DNA of 64,000 nt from JBAXTE01 sp964653595 (GCA_964653595.1 CAZZHH010000005.1:31550-95549); one strand, 5' to 3'. Numbered from the stretch's first letter, positions 54,142 through 62,329 are shown. Notes: generated from the letters alone by a model not told the origin. Program-made: numbers and translations.

Positions 54142-55053
54142 ATGAAAACTACAAACGAAATTCAAAGGTATAAAATGGCAACAATTGCCTTGTCGGTTCT
54201 TGTAATTGCACTTTTATCTTTATTGATTTACACAAGTGTAAAAGTGAAAACAATTGTTATTGAAAAAGATAGTTCCGTTAAACAGACAACTGAATTGAAA
54301 ACGGAATTAGACTCTTTGATGCGTCAACACGAATACATTAAAAAAGAGTATTCTGTTATTAGTGGAAAATTGTCAAGTAAGGATAGTATTATTGCAGTTA
54401 ATGCAGAAGAAATAAACAAGTTGATTGCTCAAAATGTAGATTACAGAAAAATCAAAAAGAAATTGGATTTACTCAGAAACATGACTCAGGGGTACCTTAA
54501 TCAAATTGATTCGTTGGTGAAGGTAAATAATATTTTAGTTACAGAAAATAAAAAATATAAAACAGTTATTGATACATATAAAGAGACTACATCCATTTTA
54601 GAAATTGATAAAAAGAATTTAACGGAAAAAGTAAGTAGTGCTTCTAAATTAAAAGCATATGGCATCTCCGCTAAAGCGGTTAAATTAAAGTCGAAAGGCA
54701 CTAAAGAAGAAGCTGTTGACAAAGCTAGTAAGGCCGATCGATTTAAAATTTCTTTTACTTTAAGCGAAAATCCAGTGGCAACTCAAGGCCCAAGAACAGT
54801 TTATTGTCGAATTGCCCGTCCTGATGGTAAAATATTAATCCTTGGGGAGGATGATGCGAATAGTTTTACTTCTGGTGGATCTAAGTTGCAATTTTCACTT
54901 AAAAAAGAAATCCTATATGATAACAATGCCCAAGTTGTTACCTTGAATTGGGATGTGAAAAATGAAAAAGAGGAAGCAGTTAAAGGACGTTATTACGTAA
55001 TTTTATATATCGATGGATATCAAATTGGAGATAGCTCATTCGAATTAAAATAA
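54142..55053 (+). CDS. Membrane-anchored coiled-coil protein with an Ig-like C-terminal domain
   Basis: 303 residues: a short cytoplasmic start, one membrane helix (about 12-34), a long coiled coil (about 40-175) and a C-terminal beta domain (about 190-303, FKISFTLSENPVATQGPRTVYCRI and GRYYVILYIDGYQIGDSSFEL). It belongs to a widespread Bacteroidota type of anchored coiled-coil proteins of unknown function that I know only from sequence. It has its own promoter and terminator. A periplasmic scaffold is a plausible guess. Confidence 0.6.
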   Translation: MKTTNEIQRYKMATIALSVLVIALLSLLIYTSVKVKTIVIEKDSSVKQTTELKTELDSLMRQHEYIKKEYSVISGKLSSKDSIIAVNAEEINKLIAQNVDYRKIKKKLDLLRNMTQGYLNQIDSLVKVNNILVTENKKYKTVIDTYKETTSILEIDKKNLTEKVSSASKLKAYGISAKAVKLKSKGTKEEAVDKASKADRFKISFTLSENPVATQGPRTVYCRIARPDGKILILGEDDANSFTSGGSKLQFSLKKEILYDNNAQVVTLNWDVKNEKEEAVKGRYYVILYIDGYQIGDSSFELK

Positions 55054-55071
55054 CTTATTTATACATTAAAT

Positions 55072-55106
55072 AAAAGCCTTTGTAATCAGTACAATGGCTT
55101 TTTTTG
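55072..55106 (+). terminator. Terminator of the coiled-coil protein gene
   Basis: AAAAGCC plus TTGT pairs with ACAA plus GGCTTTT around a 7-8 base loop with a one-base mismatch, followed by a T run, 19 bases past the stop. Confidence 0.8.
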
Positions 55107-55157
55107 TATCTATCTTTAGTGTTTGAATAAGTGCTAAAATATGGGTTATGTATAAAT

Positions 55158-55192
55158 AAAAAAGAGTCACACTGTTTTTGATGTAACTCTTT
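55158..55192 (-). terminator. Terminator copy 1 in the tRNA-Ala repeat
   Basis: On the minus strand AAAGAGTTACA pairs with TGTGACTCTTT (11 bp, one G-U) around a 10-base loop, followed by a T run. It lies past the tRNA fragment. Confidence 0.8.
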
Positions 55193-55202
55193 GATAATTA
55201 AG

Positions 55203-55222
55203 TGGAGCATTACGGAATCGAA
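55203..55222 (-). pseudogene. 3' fragment of tRNA-Ala (T-loop, T-stem 3' strand and acceptor)
   Basis: On the minus strand TTCGATTCCGTAATGCTCCA is identical to the 3' end of the tRNA-Ala gene at 55696-55869, including its T-stem U-U mismatch. It stops being identical exactly at the T-stem/T-loop boundary. The base before the fragment differs from the intact tRNA. Confidence 0.85.
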
Positions 55223-55322
55223 TCCCGCAAATGCCAAAATGCATTCAAAGATTTTTTGATTTTTTTAAGTTTAGTAGCATTTTTTGCATTTTCGTGGACC
55301 CTCGAAAATTCAAGAACTGCTA

Positions 55323-55625
55323 TCAGCAGTTATGATTTTCGGGGCCGAAGACCTTTTGGTCTGCTAAAACAATAAAATTATAACGAAAAATATATGCTTT
55401 CATCCGAACTCTGCTTTTGCAATTCTTAAGTTGCTTTTCCATCAAAAAAGCTTCTTTCCTAGTGGAGCACTCTTTATAAGCATAAAATTTCCAAGGCATA
55501 TATCTAGCAGACGATTTTACGGAGCCCGAATTATGTTTTATAATCCGCTGATTTAAGTCCTGAGTCTGTCCGTAATAAAAGCGGTCATGAGTTTCAGAAT
55601 AAAGGATATATGTATAAAAGCTCAT
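55323..55625 (-). CDS. GIY-YIG nuclease family protein
   Basis: 100 residues. The domain opens SFYTYILYSETHDRFYYGQT (YTY and YYG in place of GIY and YIG), then Arg27 in LNQRIIKHNSG, and Glu in LMEKQLKNCKS, giving the family's conserved Arg and Glu. Small stand-alone members resemble UPF0213 proteins. The gene is the only one in a 493-base cassette next to tRNA-Ala, and its last codons (QKVFG) overlap a 14-base piece identical to the tRNA-Ala variable/T-stem region. Nuclease activity and cassette mobility are inference. Confidence 0.8.
   Translation of the reverse strand: MSFYTYILYSETHDRFYYGQTQDLNQRIIKHNSGSVKSSARYMPWKFYAYKECSTRKEAFLMEKQLKNCKSRVRMKAYIFRYNFIVLADQKVFGPENHNC
55345..55358 (-). repeat. 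14-base tRNA-Ala fragment inside the GIY-YIG 3' end
   Basis: CAAAAGGTCTTCGG on the minus strand is identical to the tRNA-Ala segment from the anticodon-stem end through the T-stem 5' strand. In the intact tRNA this segment directly abuts the fragment at 55203-55222; here they are 122 bases apart. Confidence 0.7.
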
Positions 55626-55646
55626 GTTTAAAATGAAAACTGATTA

Positions 55647-55701
55647 AAATAAAAAAGAGTCACACTGTTTTTGATGTAACTCTTTGATAATTAAGTGGAG
55701 C
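55647..55701 (-). repeat. Direct repeat copy 2 (terminator and acceptor end of tRNA-Ala)
   Basis: 55 bases identical to 55154-55208, cut at its right by the run of N. The T run and the stem at 55651-55685 form a terminator for tRNA-Ala. Confidence 0.9.
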
Positions 55702-55869
55702 NNNNNNNNNNNNNNNNNNNNNNNNNNNNNNNNNNNNNNNNNNNNNNNNNNNNNNNNNNNNNNNNNNNNNNNNNNNNNNNNNNNNNNNNNNNNNNNNNNN
55801 NATTACGGAATCGAACCGAAGACCTTTTGACTGCCAGTCAAACGCTCTAGCCAACTGAGCTAATGCCCC
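55696..55869 (-). tRNA. tRNA-Ala (anticodon GGC), interrupted by the assembly gap
   Basis: On the minus strand the 5' part (55869-55802) gives GGGGCAT, a D-arm with GCTC/GAGC, the anticodon stem-loop TTTGA-CTGGCAG-TCAAA (anticodon GGC), a short variable loop and a T-arm TTCGG-TTCGATT-CCGTA. The 3' acceptor GCTCCA is at 55701-55696. Removing the 100 N joins them into a normal 74-base tRNA with a full acceptor stem. The T-stem has one U-U mismatch, which both copies of the 3' end share. CCA is not encoded beyond the first C. Confidence 0.9.
55702..55801. other. Assembly gap of exactly 100 N
   Basis: A run of N of a round length, placed inside the tRNA-Ala gene between two sequences that fit together. 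It is a scaffold placeholder, not real spacing. Confidence 0.95.
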
Positions 55870-55963
55870 AAAATTAAAGAACGAAAAAATAGTTATTTTA
55901 GGTCTCTATTTTTATTAGTGTACAAAGATACATTTTTTCTTACATTTACAAAAAAAATATTGA

Positions 55964-56524
55964 ATGGAACATAAAAGAGTGTTTTTGGCCATCCCGGTTA
56001 ATCCAAATAAAGATTATATAGAGATTTGTGATCGTTTGAAGAGAAGATTAAGGTTCGATATGATTTCGTGGATTGAACCATCTAGTGCTCATTTGACCTT
56101 GAAATTTTTTGGGAATACCCCATTTTCTCGAATCGATGAAATTTCGGCAGAAGTTCAAAAATGTGTTTCAGGTATGCTGTCATTTGATTTTGAAATTGAC
56201 AAAATTGGGGCTTTTGGTAGCAGTCATTCCCCAAAATTAATTTGGTTTGGGGTGGATAAACGAAAGGAGGTTGATGAGTTACACAGGAAAATTATCAGCC
56301 AAATTAAAAGAATTGGTTATCATGCAGATCCTGGGAATTTTGTTCCACACATAACCATAGGAAGAGTAAAGAAGTGCGAGGACAAAAAATGGTTTTGGGA
56401 ATCTTTAAACGAACATCAAAATGAATTGATACAAACTGTTAAAGTGGATAGAGTGGTTTTGTTTGAAAGCATTTTACATTCTAAGGGAGCTACTCATGTG
56501 GCATTACATGAGTTTTTATTTTAA
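55964..56524 (+). CDS. thpR: RNA 2',3'-cyclic phosphodiesterase (2'-5' RNA ligase family)
   Basis: 186 residues. Hydrolyses 2',3'-cyclic phosphates on RNA ends. Two HxT(x) motifs of the 2H family are visible: AHLTLKFFGNT (about residues 44-54) and PHITIGRVKK (about 127-136), with the usual half-symmetric fold between. Length and the C-terminal HVALHEF are normal for ThpR. Its stop overlaps the converging LysE-type gene by four bases. Confidence 0.9.
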   Translation: MEHKRVFLAIPVNPNKDYIEICDRLKRRLRFDMISWIEPSSAHLTLKFFGNTPFSRIDEISAEVQKCVSGMLSFDFEIDKIGAFGSSHSPKLIWFGVDKRKEVDELHRKIISQIKRIGYHADPGNFVPHITIGRVKKCEDKKWFWESLNEHQNELIQTVKVDRVVLFESILHSKGATHVALHEFLF

Positions 56525-57159
56525 ATTTTATCGAAATTCTGAATAATTACTCTAACAATAAGAATTACCCCAAAAACAAGTAAAAGGAGTCCCACCGATT
56601 TATTGATTATAAAAAGTGTTTTTCCGGATAAGAGTCTTTTAATTTTATTTGCAACAAAACATTTTAGCGTGTCTGTAGCTAAAAGCGTGATAAGAGTTGA
56701 TATAAAAAAGATGATGATGTTTTCTTTGGTTTGTAAATTGGAAGACATACCAACGGATACCATTATCCAAAAGAACCAAACAAATGGGTTTGCAAAATTT
56801 AGGACAAAACCTTTAATAATATAGGTTGCTGCTCTGCTAAAGCGTTTGTCAATTTGAACTTCGTGGGGCTTGTGAGAAATCTCTTTTTTCAAGAAGGTAT
56901 AAAGTCCAAATAAAATCAAGATAATACCACCAATTACCCCAAATAGTAATTGAACTTCAGGGGCGTCGATGATATGAATGATTCCCAAATTGACCATAAA
57001 AATCAAGATCATATCGCTCAGAGAGATTCCAATTGCAAGTTGGAAACCAGCTTTAAATCCTCTGTTGATACTTGTTTGAATCAACGAGAAAAAAGCGGGT
57101 CCTATCATAAATGCCAATGTGATACCCAAAATTACACCTTCGATCGTAGCTCTAATCAT
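56521..57159 (-). CDS. LysE family amino acid exporter
   Basis: 212 residues with six membrane helices (about 5-30, 38-58, 65-88, 110-135, 145-165 and 180-205). The family's first signature is visible: ITLAFMIGPAFFSLIQTSINRGFKAGFQLAIG, with the later FANPFVWFFWIMV. It exports amino acids or related small molecules. Substrate unknown. It starts three bases after the stop of the GH3 gene, so it belongs to that transcript. Confidence 0.85.
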   Translation of the reverse strand: MIRATIEGVILGITLAFMIGPAFFSLIQTSINRGFKAGFQLAIGISLSDMILIFMVNLGIIHIIDAPEVQLLFGVIGGIILILFGLYTFLKKEISHKPHEVQIDKRFSRAATYIIKGFVLNFANPFVWFFWIMVSVGMSSNLQTKENIIIFFISTLITLLATDTLKCFVANKIKRLLSGKTLFIINKSVGLLLLVFGVILIVRVIIQNFDKI

Positions 57160-57162
57160 GAT

Positions 57163-58719
57163 TTATTTGTTAATCGTTGATAGGTAGTTTAGCCAAGAAG
57201 TATATTTTTCCCCTTTTAATACTCGTGGGAATTTGTTTTGACTTCCTTCTTTTCCATTTAATCTCATCCAGTCGTAAAATACATTTGGAGCCATTATTTC
57301 GCAACTTATCTCTTTTATTGCTTCAAGGCGTTCTACCCTGTAGTCGTCGTTTAGTTCCTTTAGGTAATTGTCAATCTTTTGTGCTGCAATAGTGTTTGAT
57401 ATAGGATTATTACATCCAATATACCATTTATGCTCAAACATACTTCCAGATTCTCTTTTTACGCCAGCTACTGTGAATTCTCTGATGTCGAGATGCATTT
57501 CATCATCAAGCATTTTTGCTGCTTTTACTAAGTTGTCTATTGAAATATGTTCCCCACAGAGGTTCAAAAATTGTTTTGTTCTTCCCGTGATTTTGATTTC
57601 ATTAAGGCTCTTATTCGTAAACTTGATGGTATCACCAATAAGATATCTCCATGCTCCCGAGCAGGTAGAAATTAAAAGGGCATATTCTTCATTTTCTTCG
57701 ATTTGATCAATAGTAAGAGCTGTTGGATTGTCGATGATATTGTAATCTTCATCAAAATTAAGTTGGTTAAAAGGAACAAATTCAAAAAAAATACCATTAT
57801 CAAGGACCAGCTCCATAGAGTCTGTATTTGGTCTACTTTGATACGCGATAAATCCTTCTGATGCCAAATAGGTTTCCATGTATGTAAGAGGTTTTCCAAG
57901 AAGTTTTTCGAAACTAGATTTGTGCGGTGTAAAAGATACACCACCGTGAACAAATATGGAAAGGTTAGGCCAAATTTCGTGAATATTATTTAAATTGTAT
58001 CGTTCAATAATTTTTTCTAGCAATATTTGAAACCATGCTGGCACTCCCACTATCACTCCAATATCCCACTTAGGGGCCATTTTGATAATCTCTTCTAGTT
58101 TTGTAGGCCAATCTCGTTCTCTGGAAATCCTATTTCCGGGTTTATAGAAATGCTCAAACCAAAATGGTATATTGCCAGTGGTGATCCCCGATAAATCACC
58201 AGCATAATATGTTCCATTGTATTGTAAATGGGTGCTACCGCCCAACATTAGAGTTGGTTTTTCGAAAAATTCTGCAGGGAAATCATATTGAGATAATGAC
58301 AAAAGCTGTCTTACACTTGTCCTTTTTATGGCAGAAACCATCTCTTTGGTAACAGGAATATATTTACTACTTGCCCCACTGGTACCCGAACTTAAAGCAA
58401 ATTTTTTTACTTGCTTAGGCCAACAAACATAGCTTTCTCCATTGAGGGATCGATACCACCAATCTCTATAAATTTTATCATAATCATATACAGGTACATT
58501 TTCTTGAAATGCCTTTACAAAGTTTTTGTTTTCTAAAATCTTGACAAATTTGAATTTGTCTCCAAAGGATGTGTCACAAGCTTGTATGATAAGTTTTTTT
58601 AATGTCTTTTTTTGCAAAGACATAGCGCCTTTTTTTTGCTTTGATTTTCTAAGATATTCTTTAGGAAATTTGCTTCTTATTAAAATACCTCGCTTAATAA
58701 TTGAACCAACAATTGCCAT
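57163..58719 (-). CDS. GH3-family acyl-adenylate-forming protein
   Basis: 518 residues. The ATP-binding loop is LSSGTSGASSKYIPVT (about 110-125), with the acyl/adenylate region GGSTHLQYNGTYYAGDLSG, PAWFQILLEKI, YMETYLASEGFIAYQSRP and the C-terminal cap starting TGRTKQFLNLCGEHIS. This is the GH3 pattern; plant members couple amino acids to hormones, and the bacterial role is unknown. It may condense an amino acid with an organic acid, and the LysE-type exporter three bases downstream could remove the product (inference). Confidence 0.85.
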   Translation of the reverse strand: MAIVGSIIKRGILIRSKFPKEYLRKSKQKKGAMSLQKKTLKKLIIQACDTSFGDKFKFVKILENKNFVKAFQENVPVYDYDKIYRDWWYRSLNGESYVCWPKQVKKFALSSGTSGASSKYIPVTKEMVSAIKRTSVRQLLSLSQYDFPAEFFEKPTLMLGGSTHLQYNGTYYAGDLSGITTGNIPFWFEHFYKPGNRISRERDWPTKLEEIIKMAPKWDIGVIVGVPAWFQILLEKIIERYNLNNIHEIWPNLSIFVHGGVSFTPHKSSFEKLLGKPLTYMETYLASEGFIAYQSRPNTDSMELVLDNGIFFEFVPFNQLNFDEDYNIIDNPTALTIDQIEENEEYALLISTCSGAWRYLIGDTIKFTNKSLNEIKITGRTKQFLNLCGEHISIDNLVKAAKMLDDEMHLDIREFTVAGVKRESGSMFEHKWYIGCNNPISNTIAAQKIDNYLKELNDDYRVERLEAIKEISCEIMAPNVFYDWMRLNGKEGSQNKFPRVLKGEKYTSWLNYLSTINK

Positions 58720-58802
58720 GTTTTATTAATTTCTGACCTCAAAATTACAAAAAATGTTTTTAAACAATCTATATATCGATATTATTATTCATAGTTTTTG
58801 TA

Positions 58803-58810
58803 TAATTTTG
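58803..58810 (+). promoter_or_regulatory. -7 element of the EEP protein gene
   Basis: TAATTTTG matches TAnnTTTG, 24 bases before the ATG at 58835. The box lies within an in-frame upstream extension and so argues for the shorter start. No -33 match was found. Confidence 0.45.
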
Positions 58811-58834
58811 TCGTGTGTAAATAATCTACGTGCG

Positions 58835-59935
58835 ATGCAACATTTCTTTAAACGGTGGTTTGTGATAATTCCTCTTATAATACTAGGGGGCGTTTTCTTG
58901 TATATCGGTATTACATTTTGTGTTGCTTTGTTGTTTGATTATAAGCCCGATTTAAATCTGAAGTTGCCTATTTCCCCTCAAAAATCGGAAGCCACAATTA
59001 TAGAGACAGAACATGAATTTTCAGTTTTGTCGTGGAATATTGGATACGCGGGTTTAGGAAAGGAGCAAGATTTTTTTTATGATGGTGGAAAAAATGTTAA
59101 CCCATCTTCTGAGGAGTATCAAATGTATTTAAATGGTATCTATAATGTAATCAAGAAACTAGATTATGTAGATTTTATCTTGCTTCAGGAAGTAGATATT
59201 AGGTCAAAAAGGAGCGAATATGTTAATCAGGTTGAGCTATTTGCAGATGCGTTGACCAAAATGTCTTATTCTTTTGCTACTAACTACAATGTGAAATATA
59301 TTCCAATCCCTTTCTTTAAGCCTATGGGAAAGGTAGAGGCAGGAATGGTTTCTCTATCCCGATACTTACCGGCAAGTGCCAATAGAGTCGGATTTGATGT
59401 AAATTTTAATTGGTGGAAACGAATTTTTATGCTTGACAGATGCATTGTAGTTACTCGCCACAAGTTAACTTCAGGAAGAGAACTCGTGATGTTGAATGTT
59501 CATAATTCTGCATTTGACGATGATAACATCCTTAAATCGGTAGAATTACAAACCATCAAAAAAATGATGGTGCAGGAATATGAGTTGGGAAATTTTGTGG
59601 TTGCAGGTGGCGACTGGAACCAAAATCCGCCTGGGTTTAACCTTTCAAATATCGATAAGTCATGGAATCCAACTACTATCGAACATCCAATCTCTGACAC
59701 ACTTTTTCCTGCTGAGTGGAAATGGGTTTTTTCTCCATCTGTTCCAACCAATAGATTCAACAATCAGCCCTTTGTTAAAGGGAAAAATAAAACTACCATT
59801 ATTGATTTCTTTTTGGTCTCTCCAAATATCTTTGTGAATTCTGTTGAAACCATAAATTTGGATTTTTCTTTATCGGATCATCAGCCAATTATGATGACCT
59901 TTGATATTGCCCCAGATAGCACTTCTATTGAGTAA
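58835..59935 (+). CDS. Membrane-anchored endonuclease/exonuclease/phosphatase family protein
   Basis: 366 residues. One membrane helix (about 8-30) then the EEP fold: LSWNIGYAGLG (Asn metal site), ILLQEVDIRS (Glu metal site), LNVHNSAFDD, GGDWNQNPPG (Asp/Asn active site) and the terminal LSDHQPIMM (His). All key residues are present, so it is probably an active phosphodiesterase or phosphatase on the membrane, with unknown substrate. I start at 58835; an ATG 81 bases earlier is in frame but lies before the promoter box. Confidence 0.78.
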   Translation: MQHFFKRWFVIIPLIILGGVFLYIGITFCVALLFDYKPDLNLKLPISPQKSEATIIETEHEFSVLSWNIGYAGLGKEQDFFYDGGKNVNPSSEEYQMYLNGIYNVIKKLDYVDFILLQEVDIRSKRSEYVNQVELFADALTKMSYSFATNYNVKYIPIPFFKPMGKVEAGMVSLSRYLPASANRVGFDVNFNWWKRIFMLDRCIVVTRHKLTSGRELVMLNVHNSAFDDDNILKSVELQTIKKMMVQEYELGNFVVAGGDWNQNPPGFNLSNIDKSWNPTTIEHPISDTLFPAEWKWVFSPSVPTNRFNNQPFVKGKNKTTIIDFFLVSPNIFVNSVETINLDFSLSDHQPIMMTFDIAPDSTSIE

Positions 59936-59973
59936 CTATAAATAGTTTTATTTATGTAATAAAAACTTACTTT

Positions 59974-61308
59974 ATGGCATTAAAAATTGATCGATCTAAG
60001 CAAATTGTTCAAGGGGATAAAAAAGTAATTCGAGCATGGGTCATTTATGATTGGGCAAATTCAGTGTATCAACTTACGGTTTTATCTGTTGTTTTTCCTG
60101 TGTTTTACCAAAAAATGACCAATGTTGGAGGCTCTTTTATAGTATCTTTCTTTGGTTTTGAAATCATCAATTCCGTTTTGTATTCTTGGGCGATTGCTCT
60201 ATCTTATTTGGTTGTAGCAATTTTTTCACCATTTTTTTCATCCATTGCCGATTATACTGGAAGAAGAAGGGGTTTTATGCGTTTCTTTACTCTTCTTGGC
60301 GCAACTTCATGTGGTTTGATGTTCTTTTTTTCTCCTCATAACTTGGAGTTTGGAATTATTACCTTTGTCCTCGCAACCATTGGGTATACCGGAAGTATTG
60401 TCTTTTATAACTCTTTTTTGCCTGTAATAGCAGCTCCAGAAGATCAAGATCGAATTAGTGCAAACGGTTTTGCTATGGGATATCTTGGTGGCGTAGTTTT
60501 GCTTCTTTTTAATTTGGGAATGATCCTTAATCCAAAGCTATTTGGAATCACCGACAACTCTTTACCTGCTCGAATCTCTTTTGTTACTGTAGCTGTTTGG
60601 TGGATTGGATTTTCGATGATTACATTTTTCAAATTGCCAAAATACACGTTGGGGCATCGCTCTAAAAAAGGAAAAACAATATTGAAAGGATATGAGGAGC
60701 TTAAAAAAGTTTTTCATCAAGTAATGAAAATGCCAAAGCTAAAGGTGTTTTTGTTAGCATATTTTTTTATGACGATGGGTGTGCTAAATGTAATGTTTAT
60801 GTCTGCCATCTACGGGAAAAAAGAGCTTCTGTTGGAGGATAAAATTCTCATCCCAATTATCCTCTTAATTCAATTGTTGGGGATGATAGGTGCTTGGATT
60901 TTTGTTAAAATTTCGAAACGAATTGGAAATGTGAAGTCTTTAATATTATCCATGATAGGGTGGGTTTTGGTGGTATTTGGTGCTTATGTAATTACCGATG
61001 CCTTAGGTTTTGTTGTAGTTGCTTTTTTTGTCGGATTGGTTATGGGAGGAAGTCAGGCAATAGCCCGTTCAACTTATTCCAAAATGATACCAATTGAAAC
61101 ACACGAACATACATCCTTTTTTAGTTTCTATGATGTGATGGAAAAATTAGCAACTGTTTTGGGGACTTTTAGTTTTGGTATTATCGAAGCCTTGACCGGA
61201 AATATGCGAATGTCTGTTTTGGCTGTGGATACATTTTTCTTTATTGCCCTTGTGTCTTTTATTTGGCTGTTGGCATTAAATAATGAAGATAAAAAAAAAC
61301 AATTGTAA
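59974..61308 (+). CDS. MFS transporter, UMF1 (Atg22-like) family
   Basis: 444 residues, twelve predicted membrane helices. The opening VIRAWVIYDWANSVYQLTVLSVVFPVFY is the characteristic UMF1/Atg22-like start, and later blocks MGYLGGVVLLLFNLG, GLVMGGSQAIARSTYSKMIP and FSFYDVMEKLATVLGTFSFG are typical. Members are thought to export amino acids or related compounds. It follows the EEP gene on the same strand by 38 bases. Confidence 0.88.
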   Translation: MALKIDRSKQIVQGDKKVIRAWVIYDWANSVYQLTVLSVVFPVFYQKMTNVGGSFIVSFFGFEIINSVLYSWAIALSYLVVAIFSPFFSSIADYTGRRRGFMRFFTLLGATSCGLMFFFSPHNLEFGIITFVLATIGYTGSIVFYNSFLPVIAAPEDQDRISANGFAMGYLGGVVLLLFNLGMILNPKLFGITDNSLPARISFVTVAVWWIGFSMITFFKLPKYTLGHRSKKGKTILKGYEELKKVFHQVMKMPKLKVFLLAYFFMTMGVLNVMFMSAIYGKKELLLEDKILIPIILLIQLLGMIGAWIFVKISKRIGNVKSLILSMIGWVLVVFGAYVITDALGFVVVAFFVGLVMGGSQAIARSTYSKMIPIETHEHTSFFSFYDVMEKLATVLGTFSFGIIEALTGNMRMSVLAVDTFFFIALVSFIWLLALNNEDKKKQL

Positions 61309-61332
61309 ATTGTTATAAAATGGAAGCCCTTT

Positions 61333-62100
61333 CTATTTTTTTGAGTGCCAATCGTATAATATGACTGAGGTTGCAATGGCTGCATTTAATGATTCTGGCC
61401 CAATAATGCCATCGTTGAGTTGGTTTGATGGAATAGTAATTCGTTTATCAACTTTTTTTTCAACCAGAGAGCTTATGCCATGAGCTTCGTTTCCAATAAC
61501 AAAAGCGCATTTTTCGTCGAAGGATACATCTTTTATGGATATTCCATCCATAAACGTTCCATAAAACGTGAAAAATGATTGGTGGTTTTGAATAAATTCC
61601 ACAAGAGATTGGTAGTATATATTAACTCTTAATATCGACCCCATAGTTGATTGAATTACTTTTGGATTGAAACAATCTACGCTATTGGGGGAGCAAATAA
61701 TATGTTTAATACCAAACCAATCCGCTGTTCTAATTATTGTCCCCATATTGCCTGGGTCTCTTATGTCATCCAAAAGGAGAATGTTGGCAGGAATATTAGA
61801 GTTAAAGGGTAATAGAGTGGGTTGTTTGAAAATTGCAAATACCTCCGATGGAGATGAAAGAGCTGTTATTCGATCCATCTCGGAATCCGATATTTCTATA
61901 GGAATGATTTTTTTGGTAAATGCACCCGAGGAATGATCGTTAATCCATTTTTTAGTGACCAATAATTGGGTTGCAACTGCCCCTGATTTTATCAAATCAT
62001 TTACTAATTTTGAGCCCTCCGCAATAAAGAGTTTATTCTGATCACGTTCGCTTTTTTTGTGAAGTGATTTTATGAATTTTAGTTCATTTTTTGACATCAT
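61333..62100 (-). CDS. TrmH/SpoU family RNA 2'-O-methyltransferase
   Basis: 255 residues. An N-terminal substrate-binding domain (KNELKFIKSLHKK...LFIAEGSKLV) precedes the SPOUT domain with the three family motifs: ILLLDDIRDPGNMGTIIRTADWFG (Asn/Arg), CAFVIGNEAHGIS and IIGPESLNAAIATSVILYDW. It probably methylates ribose in rRNA or tRNA. Of three ATG codons close together (62106, 62100 and 62097) I choose 62100 by comparison with homologues that open MxSKNE. A longer frame begins with TTG inside the -7 element and is rejected. Confidence 0.9.
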   Translation of the reverse strand: MMSKNELKFIKSLHKKSERDQNKLFIAEGSKLVNDLIKSGAVATQLLVTKKWINDHSSGAFTKKIIPIEISDSEMDRITALSSPSEVFAIFKQPTLLPFNSNIPANILLLDDIRDPGNMGTIIRTADWFGIKHIICSPNSVDCFNPKVIQSTMGSILRVNIYYQSLVEFIQNHQSFFTFYGTFMDGISIKDVSFDEKCAFVIGNEAHGISSLVEKKVDKRITIPSNQLNDGIIGPESLNAAIATSVILYDWHSKK

Positions 62101-62118
62101 ACTCATTAGATTGAATTG

Positions 62119-62126
62119 CAAAAATA
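62119..62126 (-). promoter_or_regulatory. -7 element of the TrmH-type gene
   Basis: TATTTTTG on the minus strand, 18 bases before the ATG at 62100. The transcript would start close to the start codon. Confidence 0.5.
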
Positions 62127-62271
62127 ATCATTATTTTAACTTCTGATTTTTTAAATTTATGATTCATGAACTTATGACTATGAATCTATCCCTTTTTTTA
62201 ATCGTTTTTGAGGGGCGAAAAGGTTAAAATTATTCAAAAACAATATTTTTTTAATGTTGGATATAATTATT

Positions 62272-62287
62272 GACTATTTTTATAGTC
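62272..62287 (+). promoter_or_regulatory. Perfect palindrome in the pepD leader
   Basis: GACTAT-TTTT-ATAGTC, a 6-bp stem with a 4-base loop, 43 bases before the pepD ATG. TATTTTTA inside it matches the -7 consensus except for the last base. It could be a repressor site over the promoter or chance in AT-rich sequence. Confidence 0.3.
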
Positions 62288-62329
62288 GAATTAAAAAAAC
62301 ATCATTTAAATTTTAAAAAAATAGATAAA

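Larger units (their letters stand above)
55154..55222 (-). repeat. Direct repeat copy 1: tRNA-Ala 3' end plus terminator
   Basis: Identical to 55647-55701 over 55 bases. The identity continues for another 14 bases into the sequence beyond the assembly gap (55802-55815), giving a 69-base repeat when the gap is removed. Copies lie 493 bases apart and flank the GIY-YIG gene. Each holds the terminator and the last bases of the tRNA-Ala gene. Confidence 0.9.
55209..55701 (-). mobile_element. 493-bp tRNA-Ala-associated GIY-YIG cassette
   Basis: One repeat unit consisting of a terminator copy, a GIY-YIG gene and fragments of the tRNA-Ala 3' half, bordered by a direct repeat of the tRNA 3' end. The layout equals that of an element integrated at a tRNA 3' end which restores the tRNA. 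No integrase or transposase is present. The boundary at the right end falls in the assembly gap. Confidence 0.6.

Noticed and set aside
55660..55854. Open reading frame running through the N gap
   Set aside because: It is made of unknown bases and tRNA antisense sequence, not a gene.
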